64,000 nt of DNA from Acrocarpospora corrugata. GTDB taxonomy: Bacteria > Actinomycetota > Actinomycetes > Streptosporangiales > Streptosporangiaceae. Each line of letters opens with the position of its first letter. Position 1 is the first letter of the stretch. The notes beneath the pieces are model-generated. The model searched no databases. It saw only the letters and a list, made by a program, of their open reading frames with translations, and was not told the DNA's origin. The stretch covers positions 857 through 64,856 of the forward strand of contig NZ_BLAD01000055.1 of the NCBI RefSeq assembly GCF_009687845.1. Reading direction: 5' to 3'. The position numbers and the translations under genes are program-made. This document shows, piece by piece, positions 24,764 to 31,944 of this stretch.

Positions 24764-26410
24764 TCACTCGCTGCCCTTTCTCGGTTGGCGGGTTCTGGGT
24801 TGCCGGCGGGGAGGCGGATCCAGGCGCAGCCGGAGCTGGCCGGGCCTGGGCGCCCTGGTCGGCATGCCGGGAAGGCGGTCCTGCACCCATGGCGGCCGGG
24901 GTCGGATCCACGGTCCGGTAGGGGGCGGGGGCGGGGTGGCAGGTAGGGATGTGGCCGGGATTCGCGTCACGGGGAACGGCATCGCCAGCTGGCGGCCACG
25001 GCGGGCTGCCTCCGACGGCGAGGACGCAGAGGTCGAGGGTTTGGCCGGTCTCGCGGGCCGTACCTCAAAGGGCAGGGCGAGCTGTTGCGGGCCTTGCGTA
25101 GTGGGAGCGTGCTTCACGGAATGACCTCCTGGCGGAGCCCCTTGGCGTGCTGAGGTTGCCGGGGTTTGGGGTGGTCGGTGGCTGCGTGGGGGTGCGCTCC
25201 GTGCGGCAGATCCTCGGCGGGTTGCACGGCTGGCGGTCGCCGCGCTGCGGGCTTTGCCCATGGCGGAGCCGAGCGCCCCCATCGTCTTGTAGACGATCAC
25301 CGCTTTCACGACGCGTTTGAGCAGGCTGGGCTGGGCTTGCTGCCAGATGGTGCGCGCCACCCAGCGGGGAATCTTGACCAGCACGAACAAGATCCCGATC
25401 AGGATCAAGGCGTCGAGTGCCCGGCTCACTGTCGACTGTCCCGCCACTACCAGGCCGCTACCGTCGCCGGCGTCCGGGAACGCTTCCCTGGCATCGGTGA
25501 GGAGGGTCTTGAAGGCCAGGACCAACGCCAAGGCCTGGAGCACCTGGATGGCGAGGACACCGGTGAAGCAGCGCCACCACAGGCGCGCCACTCCTTGCGT
25601 TTGCGGCAGCCCGTGGCAGAGCAGCGCGAGCGGCGCGGCCACGATGAGGAACATCAGCAGGGCGACGCGGATGACCGCGATGAAGGCCAGGATGACGCCC
25701 AGCAGTACGGCCACGCCGATCAACAGGACCAGGAACAAGAACACGGTCTGCTGGTCGCCCAGGAGATCGGCGACCTTGCCCGCGATCAGGTTCCCGGCCC
25801 GATTCCCGTCCACCCCCTCGCCGAGCAGCGCACCGACGAGGGCGTTGGCCAGCTGGATGGCGTACTCGCAGAGAGCGAACGAGCTGTTGATCAGGACAGC
25901 CGCCACGCCCAGGCGAGGAAGGACTTCTTTGATCGTGGTCGAGGTTTGCAGGGTGCCGTGCGCCATGATGATGACGCCTCCGGCCAGGACAAACAGCACC
26001 AGCAGCGTGTTGGCGAGGGTCTGGACGTGACCGGAAAGCTCCTGGATGCGGGCCAGCATCGACGGTGGCGGGGTGGACAGCAGGGTCTGCCCGACCATGA
26101 CGAAGGCGGGATTGATCGCGTCGGTGACCAGGCTGGTGAACCATCCGTTCACCGCACGGTTGATCGTGCAGCCGACGTCCATCCAGCCGCACCCATCCGG
26201 AGCGGGTGGCGGGGCGATCGAGCTCACCTGCGGTGATGGTGCGGGTGATGACAGCGAGGGCGTCGGTGACGGACCCGGACTGGCCACGGCTGGGCTGTTG
26301 GCCGCGCCCAGTACGACGATGCCCGTCGTGAGCATGGCTGTCGTGAGTGTGGCCGCGACCCCGGCCGCGATCAGGCGGTGTGGCGGGGACCGACGTCGCG
26401 CGGGGGCCAT
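24764..26410 (-). CDS. VirB6/TrbL-like polytopic channel protein
   Basis: 548 residues from the ATG at 26410, one base after the stop of the pilin-like gene; the longer frame to 26530 lies inside that gene and is rejected. A signal-anchor (about 15-40) is followed by a Pro/Ser stretch and the motif CGWMDVGCTINRAVNGWF. Then come at least six membrane helices between about 130 and 390 (LLVLFVLAGGVIIMA, VFLFLVLLIGVAVLLGVIL, ALDALILIGILFVLV). The last 150 residues are Pro/Arg/Ala-rich and cytoplasmic. Topology and operon position match the VirB6 component of type IV secretion. Confidence 0.85.
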   Translation of the reverse strand: MAPARRRSPPHRLIAAGVAATLTTAMLTTGIVVLGAANSPAVASPGPSPTPSLSSPAPSPQVSSIAPPPAPDGCGWMDVGCTINRAVNGWFTSLVTDAINPAFVMVGQTLLSTPPPSMLARIQELSGHVQTLANTLLVLFVLAGGVIIMAHGTLQTSTTIKEVLPRLGVAAVLINSSFALCEYAIQLANALVGALLGEGVDGNRAGNLIAGKVADLLGDQQTVFLFLVLLIGVAVLLGVILAFIAVIRVALLMFLIVAAPLALLCHGLPQTQGVARLWWRCFTGVLAIQVLQALALVLAFKTLLTDAREAFPDAGDGSGLVVAGQSTVSRALDALILIGILFVLVKIPRWVARTIWQQAQPSLLKRVVKAVIVYKTMGALGSAMGKARSAATASRATRRGSAARSAPPRSHRPPQTPATSARQGAPPGGHSVKHAPTTQGPQQLALPFEVRPARPAKPSTSASSPSEAARRGRQLAMPFPVTRIPATSLPATPPPPPTGPWIRPRPPWVQDRLPGMPTRAPRPGQLRLRLDPPPRRQPRTRQPRKGSE

Positions 26411-26411
26411 G

Positions 26412-26834
26412 TCAGGCACCGACGATCCCCTTGAGGATCTCCACCAGAAGTGGTGCCAGGACGGCCAGGCCGTAGCCGATGGCGGCGTTTCGGACGCACT
26501 TCTTGGCGGCTTCGGCTTCCCCGGGGTCACCCGCGGACGCCATGTATCTGACGCCGCCCACGGTCAGGAAGAGCGTGGCCAGCGCGACGAGCAAGCCGAT
26601 GACCACGTTGCGGAGGTTGTTGATGACCTCGTTGAGCGAGGACGGCGTGGCCAGCACCTCGGCCGCTGCCTGCGCCCAGGCGTTGGCGGCGTGGGTGATG
26701 AGGAGTTGGACCAGAACGCCGAAGGTAAGCCCGCCTGCGATCACTACGGCCGCTAGGAAGACCTTGCGCCGAGAAGTCCGCGTCGCGACCGCTCGTGGTT
26801 CGCGTGCGGGCGAACCGGGTCCGCTCGTTTTCAC
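26412..26834 (-). CDS. VirB2/TrbC pilin-like small membrane protein
   Basis: 140 residues from the GTG at 26834, chosen because GGGAGG lies six bases upstream; the frame reaching 27014 has no such site. A first hydrophobic segment (VFLAAVVIAGGLTFGVLVQL) precedes the typical pair of pilin helices: LNEVINNLRNVVIGLLVALA, then TLFLTVGGVRYMASAGDPGE and CVRNAAIGYGLAVLAPLL. The GGVRYMASAGDPxE loop is characteristic of Gram-positive VirB2-like or TrbC-like proteins. It opens the transfer operon proper. Confidence 0.88.
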   Translation of the reverse strand: MKTSGPGSPAREPRAVATRTSRRKVFLAAVVIAGGLTFGVLVQLLITHAANAWAQAAAEVLATPSSLNEVINNLRNVVIGLLVALATLFLTVGGVRYMASAGDPGEAEAAKKCVRNAAIGYGLAVLAPLLVEILKGIVGA

Positions 26835-27056
26835 TTGCTGCCTCCCATGCGTGTGTTCTTCCGGTGTCCGAGGCAGCGCGGAGGCACCAGCCCGGCGTGG
26901 GTCTGGGTGGGCCTCCTCCTTCGCGGCGGGAAACATGCGGGCGGACCGGTGTGACAGGGACCGGTGGCGTGGTGTGACCCGCGCTGTAGCTGATGCCGTC
27001 CGCGCTGCCTTCACTGAGACAAAGACCAGGCCGAAGGGCCGAGTTCGGACATCGGA

Positions 27057-27072
27057 ACCAGCGGATTTTGCT
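27057..27072. repeat. 16-bp direct repeat, copy 1 (also a hairpin)
   Basis: ACCAGCGGATTTTGCT is repeated exactly, in the same orientation, at 31383-31398. Here it lies in a perfect inverted repeat, AACCAGC-GGATTTT-GCTGGTT, upstream of the transfer operon and just past the 3' end of the sigma-like gene. The 282-base gap 26835-27116 holds no gene. The shared element may be a common operator of transfer and excision, or the hairpin may end the upstream transcript. Confidence 0.5.
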
Positions 27073-27116
27073 GGTTTATGACGCGCCGGATGGCACCTGG
27101 TCCGTCTGGAGGTGGT

Positions 27117-27950
27117 CTACCGGACGGTGGAAAGGTCGCCCAGGTCGCCGTCCATGAGCGCCTGGTAGAGGGCGGCCTCCGCGCGCTGGCGGCGCTTGAG
27201 GATGGTGCAGTAGAGCAGGCCGCGGCTGCGGCAGTAGGTGCTGAGGGGGATGTTCTCCAGCCGGGTCAGCCCGATGAGTTCGGCTTCCTCGGCGGTGATG
27301 ACACCGGATGCGACCGCCCCGGCGAGCAGCAGGTCGGCATGGCCGGCCGGGTAGGACAGCGCCTGCTCGCCCTCGCCGAGTTCGGGAACCGTCAGCAGTT
27401 CGGGCTGCTGGGTGGCGTGGGCGCGCAGGACGGCGAACTGGGTGAGGCGGGACAGCCGCAGCACGGGATGGGACCAGGTCAGGTTGACCCGGACGACGGC
27501 TTCCATGTAGCAGGCCAGCACGTCGGCTTCCAGGTCTTCCCGATCGGCGGTGATCTTGCTGGTGAGGCTTTTGGTGAGCCGGTGCAGCATCGGCAACGCG
27601 AGAGCGACGGCGGCGACCATCCACGCCTTGCGATGAGTGCGAGCCTGACAGATCAGATGCCGCCATACCTCGTCCCGCGTGGTGCGGGAGCATGCGGGGT
27701 GCAGCAGGATCGCTCGCAGCTCATGCAACGGGATGAGCCGGGCGGGGAGCCCGACCCCGAGTTCGGCTCCGTCAATGGAAAGCGGCTCGGGGCCGGCCAT
27801 CAGGAGGTCGAACGCGTGCTGGGCGACATCCAGAGGCAGTGAGCTGGACGGCCGGAACGGGACGGGCGGAACGGTGTCGGAGTCCACGCTGGTCCGGGTG
27901 TCGTTCCCGGAGGCGGTCACGGAGTCGGTTGCGGTGAGGGCGTGAGACAT
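27117..27950 (-). CDS. diverged sigma-factor-like regulatory protein
   Basis: 277 residues; GGGAG five bases before the ATG. The middle (WRHLICQARTHRKAWMVAAV, then DREDLEADVLACYMEAVVRV) resembles a sigma region 2 with altered residues. The C-terminal part (ITAEEAELIGLTRLENIPLS, then YCRSRGLLYCTILKRRQRAEAA) reads like a sigma region 4 helix-turn-helix. The first 70 residues are unfamiliar. Sigma-like proteins occur upstream of transfer genes in actinobacterial elements, and here it precedes the pilin-like gene on the same strand with a 282-base gap. A sigma role is inferred from this pattern and needs a profile search. Confidence 0.55.
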   Translation of the reverse strand: MSHALTATDSVTASGNDTRTSVDSDTVPPVPFRPSSSLPLDVAQHAFDLLMAGPEPLSIDGAELGVGLPARLIPLHELRAILLHPACSRTTRDEVWRHLICQARTHRKAWMVAAVALALPMLHRLTKSLTSKITADREDLEADVLACYMEAVVRVNLTWSHPVLRLSRLTQFAVLRAHATQQPELLTVPELGEGEQALSYPAGHADLLLAGAVASGVITAEEAELIGLTRLENIPLSTYCRSRGLLYCTILKRRQRAEAALYQALMDGDLGDLSTVR

Positions 27951-28613
27951 TGCAGCTCCCGAAAGGGGTGGTCGGTTCGGACGCTGCTCATGCCGCCAGA
28001 GCCCCCGGACAGGAACCGGACAACTTCCGGACGGACATCGGACCGGGCAAAACTCCGCTGATGATCGGGCGATGCTCCGGCACCTTCGATCACCTGCGGA
28101 AACGGGCTCAGGAAGAGCCCGAGGCGGGATACTCCGCGACGACGGCCGTGCGCAGCAGCTCTACGGAACTGGGCGTGAGCTGCGGAAACAGTTCCGGCCT
28201 GGGCAATCAAGTCAAGATTACGGAAACGCGTTCGTCGCTGATCCCAGATCTGCCGGGAACCGCCCCGGCCGTCAGGCGAACAAGGGTTGATCCAGTCGCC
28301 CAGCCGGAACGCTGCTTGACGGGCTGAGATTCTCCGGAGACGCCGGATTGGGCGGGCACGGTTCTCCGGGTATGCCTGGTTCGTCGGGTGGTGGGGTCAG
28401 ATGGTCTTCCCGCATCACTCGAATTACCTTGGGCCAACTTATGTCCATTTGGCCGTTATGCAGCGCTCCTGATCTGTACGTGAAGTGATGCGAATCGCTG
28501 ATCATTTGCTCACGTGCTGAAGGGTTGCCACGGGGCGGCGCTGGTGACACGGGCCCGCAATGGAGGGCCTTCAATGCTTCCACTCTGAGTGACTATCCAA
28601 ATACCCTCTGCTC
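27951..28613. other. divergent control region with repeated GGAAAC motif
   Basis: This 663-base gap lies between the minus-strand sigma-like gene and the plus-strand secreted protein gene. TGCGGAAAC or TACGGAAAC occurs at 28095-28103, 28180-28188 and 28219-28227, with further copies outside the region at 29364-29372 and 29692-29700. Minus-strand frames 27917-28210 and 28272-28583 have no recognisable domain. The region is a candidate for promoters of both directions and for an origin of transfer (inference only). Confidence 0.4.
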
Positions 28614-29150
28614 ATGCGTTTGATGACACTCGCGGCCCTCGCCGCGCTACCTCTATCCACCCTGACCACCACGGCACCGGCTCTGGCCGCCGACCCGACA
28701 TCCAGCGGCTCGTTCAAGGCGTACGCGATCTCCAAGCTCGGCCCGAACGAGGTCGAGGTGACCGGGTCGATTCGCTGCACCTCCGACGACACCGTCACCC
28801 TGGACATCCTCGTCTCCCAGACCGTGACCGGCGCCGGACAGCCCGCACCATCAGGCGGAGCGAAGGCCACGGTGAAGTGCACTCCAAAGATTACGGATCA
28901 CAAGTTCCGGGTGCCCATCACCAAGGACGGACCGCTCAACGACCGACCGGTCGCCATCGCCACCGACATGTTCAACAGCGCGGGCACGAAGATCGCCACG
29001 GACGGGCACATCGCGAGATTCCCCTCCAAAAACCCCGGGCCCTTTTGGCCTTTCCTCCCCGGACAGACGTCGTCCCAACTGCCGCCCCTTCCGTCCGGGC
29101 TGTTGCCGCCGCTCCCGCCGCCAATCCGTGTGCCGGAGGCTGACCTCTGA
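28614..29150 (+). CDS. secreted hypothetical protein
   Basis: 178 residues. A Sec signal peptide is clear: a short basic start, hydrophobic LAALAALPLSTLTTTAPALA and cleavage after ALAA. The mature part (VEVTGSIRCTSDDTVTLDIL, then ATVKCTPKITDHKFRVPITK) has two cysteines and alternating beta-strand patterning like small immunoglobulin-like secreted proteins. It ends in a Pro-rich segment (LPPLPSGLLPPLPPPIRVP). No Shine-Dalgarno is visible, so the message may be leaderless. It lies between the transfer and methyltransferase genes and could be surface cargo of the element. A terminator hairpin follows. Confidence 0.75.
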   Translation: MRLMTLAALAALPLSTLTTTAPALAADPTSSGSFKAYAISKLGPNEVEVTGSIRCTSDDTVTLDILVSQTVTGAGQPAPSGGAKATVKCTPKITDHKFRVPITKDGPLNDRPVAIATDMFNSAGTKIATDGHIARFPSKNPGPFWPFLPGQTSSQLPPLPSGLLPPLPPPIRVPEADL

Positions 29151-29175
29151 GCTGTTACACCCAGGGAAGACCCGG

Positions 29176-29201
29176 GGGCCCGCGCCATACGGTGCGGGCC
29201 C
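29176..29201 (+). terminator. hairpin terminator after secreted protein
   Basis: GGGCCCGCGCC (29176-29186) pairs with GGTGCGGGCCC (29191-29201) around a four-base loop, with one G-T mismatch in an 11-bp stem, 25 bases after the stop codon. The rest of the gap to 29517 holds one more TGCGGAAAC motif (29364) and no recognised gene. Confidence 0.7.
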
Positions 29202-29517
29202 TTGGCGTTGGTGGCGATTCGTCGCGCGCCAGCGGGCCGAGCCTCGGTCGCCCACGCCGCACTGGGCACGAGGATGAGGCGTGAGCCGAACAACTGGCAG
29301 GAGACAGGGTCCCGTTCAGGCTCGACGAACTCTGTCCGCCGAATGTACGAGAAGCGTTTGACCTGCGGAAACGGCAGGAAGGTGGGCCGTGTGACACGGT
29401 GAGGGACAAGCAGGCATGATCGAGCCTTTGCCTGACGGCCTGTCCCACCCGGTGCCTCGCGGCAGGTATTTGGAGGGGTGACAGGGACCGGTGACCCGGT
29501 GATCGGGCCACAACATC

Positions 29518-30447
29518 GTGACCACACATTCTTTCCCGCTCGCCCACCATCCGCTCGCTAGAGACTCCTGGCCCGTCGATCCCTCCGGCGCGAGGGAGGC
29601 AGCCGAGGTTCGCGCGGCTGAGGACGTGGTACGGCGCCGTCTTCCGTTGAGTGTGTGGCTGGCCACCTCCGGCAGCCAGTCCACGCCCGTCTGCGGAAAC
29701 GGCTGCTGCTTCCCCGTGACCAGCGCACTGTCGCGGCACCTGCTGTCGGCCTGCACACGGCTGGGTGAGTCGGTGGTCGACCTCAACGCCACCGACCCTC
29801 ACTTCGCTTCCAGTGCCCTGTCCATGGGGTGTCCCATCACCGCCACGTTCGCCGATACCCGCCTGGCCGACGTGGCCTGGAGGGCCTTGACGCGCGCGCA
29901 CAGCGTCCAGGCCCTACGAGCCGTCGATCTCCGTGTCGCGCGTCCACGGCCGACAAGCACAGATCCGCTCGTAAAAACGCGGCGCGGCACGGCGGCACTT
30001 GTCCTTCTCAGACAGTTGTGCCGAGTCAGCCCTTCGTTCAACGCTGTCGCCGAGGCGGCGGACTTGGGGGTGAGCCACCGAGGTGTCGGCCTGGCCACGG
30101 AGTTGCTGAAGCCAGGCGGGTACCTGGCGGTGGTCACCGGCCTGTACCAAGGGAATGGCCAGGTCGATGACCCGGTTCCGCGGATCATCTCGCAGGCCAA
30201 GCAGGCGGGGCTGACCTACCTGCAGCACATCATCGTTCTGCACGTCCCCGCGCGAGGTGAAGCGACGGCGCCCACGCCGACGGCAGCACTCTCGGATGAG
30301 AGAGAACTTTCGGAATGCCGAGCGCTTCCCGCCAGCACCCGCGTTCACTCCGACCTGCTCATCTTCGTCAAGCTCGCCCCGGCCGGCCCGCCTGACCCTC
30401 CAGGAGAGGACGTGCCCGTCCGGCGGAACGGGAAGGGGTCCCGATGA
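29518..30447 (+). CDS. degenerate DNA methyltransferase-like protein
   Basis: 309 residues from a GTG. It aligns by eye with the methyltransferase encoded immediately downstream: SVWLATSG against SVWATGQQ; VVDLNATDPHFASSALSMG against VVDPMCGIGTTLVEAAHLG; AALVLLRQL against AALVLTSPPYG; LLKPGGYLAVVTG against LLRPGGVAAITVR; HSDLLIF against HEDLLIF. The SAM-binding DPMCGIGTT and catalytic SPPY motifs are both lost, so it should be catalytically dead. The overlapping ATGA with the active gene suggests the two work as a heterodimer, as an accessory or specificity subunit (inference). Confidence 0.7.
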   Translation: MTTHSFPLAHHPLARDSWPVDPSGAREAAEVRAAEDVVRRRLPLSVWLATSGSQSTPVCGNGCCFPVTSALSRHLLSACTRLGESVVDLNATDPHFASSALSMGCPITATFADTRLADVAWRALTRAHSVQALRAVDLRVARPRPTSTDPLVKTRRGTAALVLLRQLCRVSPSFNAVAEAADLGVSHRGVGLATELLKPGGYLAVVTGLYQGNGQVDDPVPRIISQAKQAGLTYLQHIIVLHVPARGEATAPTPTAALSDERELSECRALPASTRVHSDLLIFVKLAPAGPPDPPGEDVPVRRNGKGSR

Positions 30448-31340
30448 ACGCCACGGCGGAGTCCACAGCGGAGTCGACGATGTCGGTCTGGGCGACGGGC
30501 CAGCAGCAGTCCCGTCACCAGCGCAAGGGCCGCTACCTGGCGGACTCGATGAAGCACCCGGCCAAGATGCTGCCCGCCATCGCCGCCACGGTAATCGACA
30601 CCTACAGCGCGTCCGGCGACCTTGTCGTCGACCCCATGTGCGGGATCGGCACCACCCTGGTCGAAGCCGCCCACCTCGGGCGGCGCGGGATCGGTGTGGA
30701 GTTCGAGCAGCGGTGGGGCGAACTGGCGCTTGCCAATCTGGCTCACGCGCGCCGCCAGGGCGCGCCGGGTTCGGGCCGGGTCGTCATCGGAGACGCCCGA
30801 GCCGTCACCGCGCTGCTCCCTGAGGTGGCCGGGCAGGCGGCGCTGGTTCTCACTTCACCTCCGTATGGTGCTGCCACTCACGGCCACGTCCGCTCCAGCC
30901 GCGACAGCGGCCAGCCTGGGGTTCACAAATGGAATCACCGCTATTCGCGCGACCGGGCCAACCTGGCCCATCAGAGCCTGCCCGACCTGCTGGAGGGGTT
31001 CGGCCGCATCCTGTCCGGCTGCGTTCAGCTGCTGCGGCCCGGCGGGGTGGCGGCGATCACCGTGCGTCCGTACCGCGATCGCGGTGAGCTGATCGACCTG
31101 CCGGGCCAGGTCCAGCAGGTCGCCCGGCAGGCAGGGCTATCGCTGGCGGATCGGGTCGTGTGCCTGCTGTGTGGGCTAGGAGAAAACCGGCTGCTGAACC
31201 GGGCCTCCTTCTTCCAGCTTCACGAGGCCCGAAAGGGCCAGGCGCGCGGCTTGCCGATCCACGCCACGGCACACGAGGACCTACTGATCTTCCGCAAGCC
31301 TCCAGCCGAGGCCGGGGATCTCCCGGACGGGGCGCGGTAG
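30444..31340 (+). CDS. DNA methyltransferase (SPPY type)
   Basis: 298 residues. Motif X-like MKHPAKMLPAIAATVID is followed by the SAM-binding motif I (VVDPMCGIGTTLVEAAHLG) and the catalytic motif IV (LVLTSPPYG). Then come LLRPGGVAAITVRPY and a C-terminal HEDLLIFRKP. SPPY is usual for N4-cytosine or N6-adenine exocyclic amino methylases. The order X-I-IV without a long insertion points to a compact enzyme whose target domain is short or supplied by a partner, perhaps the degenerate paralogue it overlaps. No linked cognate endonuclease is adjacent; Mrr lies 13 kb away in the same element. It probably protects or marks element DNA. Confidence 0.88.
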   Translation: MNATAESTAESTMSVWATGQQQSRHQRKGRYLADSMKHPAKMLPAIAATVIDTYSASGDLVVDPMCGIGTTLVEAAHLGRRGIGVEFEQRWGELALANLAHARRQGAPGSGRVVIGDARAVTALLPEVAGQAALVLTSPPYGAATHGHVRSSRDSGQPGVHKWNHRYSRDRANLAHQSLPDLLEGFGRILSGCVQLLRPGGVAAITVRPYRDRGELIDLPGQVQQVARQAGLSLADRVVCLLCGLGENRLLNRASFFQLHEARKGQARGLPIHATAHEDLLIFRKPPAEAGDLPDGAR

Positions 31341-31382
31341 CCCCGTCAGGGGGCAACCGTCACGCGCGTCGTGGCCGTTGTG

Positions 31383-31398
31383 ACCAGCGGATTTTGCT
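31383..31398. repeat. 16-bp direct repeat, copy 2
   Basis: ACCAGCGGATTTTGCT is identical to 27057-27072. In this copy the right half of the surrounding palindrome is degenerate (GCTTGA instead of GCTGGT). It sits 43 bases after the methyltransferase stop and about 250 bases before the excisionase start. Confidence 0.5.
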
Positions 31399-31411
31399 TG
31401 ACGCCAGGGCC

Positions 31412-31439
31412 GGAGGCGGGCGTCGATACCCCCGCCTCC
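31412..31439. terminator. hairpin after methyltransferase gene
   Basis: GGAGGCGGG (31412-31420) and CCCGCCTCC (31431-31439) form a perfect 9-bp stem with a 10-base loop, 71 bases past the methyltransferase stop. It would separate the methyltransferase transcript from the excisionase-integrase pair. The remaining gap to 31650 shows no gene. Confidence 0.6.
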
Positions 31440-31650
31440 GAACCGGTGCCATCGCACGCCGTGGGCCGCTGTGTCCGACCGTACGCCACGCGGCTGGCCA
31501 GCGAACCCAATCGGCATTCCGATGGGCCGGTCCGGGGGCGCAGCGCCCGCCAACTGGCCGTCACACCCATCCCGTGAACGTCGCCGCGCCGACCCCAACC
31601 GGGCCGGGGCCTGGTTACGTGAACGGCCTTTCCTATGGAGGTGATCAGTG

Positions 31651-31938
31651 ATGACGGAAACACCGAAGACACAGGCCACACCGGCGACACCAAAGACGCC
31701 GCACGATCTCGGCAACGCTGACGCGGTGCAGGCGGAGGTGATCGATGTGGTGACCGCCGGTCGGCTGCTCGGCATGGGCCGTACCAAGGCTTACCGGCTG
31801 GCCCAGACCGGCCAGTTCCCTTGCCGGGTGCTGCGTATCGGCGGCCGTTACATGGTCCCCGTCCGTGGGGTGCGGGCGCTGCTCGGATACGCCGACGACG
31901 AAGCCCGTCGCGGCCAAGAGCATGATGAGAAGGGATGA
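31651..31938 (+). CDS. excisionase (Xis), MerR/AlpA-type HTH
   Basis: 95 residues from the ATG at 31651, six bases after a near-perfect GGAGGTGA; a GTG one codon earlier is possible. The core VIDVVTAGRLLGMGRTKAYR, then LAQTGQFPCRVLRIGGRYMV and PVRGVRALLG, is the DNA-binding excisionase fold used by actinomycete integrative elements. It lies six bases before the integrase start, so both are made from one message. Xis would turn the integrase toward excision. Confidence 0.92.
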   Translation: MTETPKTQATPATPKTPHDLGNADAVQAEVIDVVTAGRLLGMGRTKAYRLAQTGQFPCRVLRIGGRYMVPVRGVRALLGYADDEARRGQEHDEKG

Positions 31939-31944
31939 CCCCCG

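Noticed and set aside
27057-31398. The 16-bp repeats as attL and attR of a smaller mobile unit
   Set aside because: No integrase lies inside the interval, the genes between belong to the element backbone, and the first copy is part of a hairpin; an operator or terminator is more likely.
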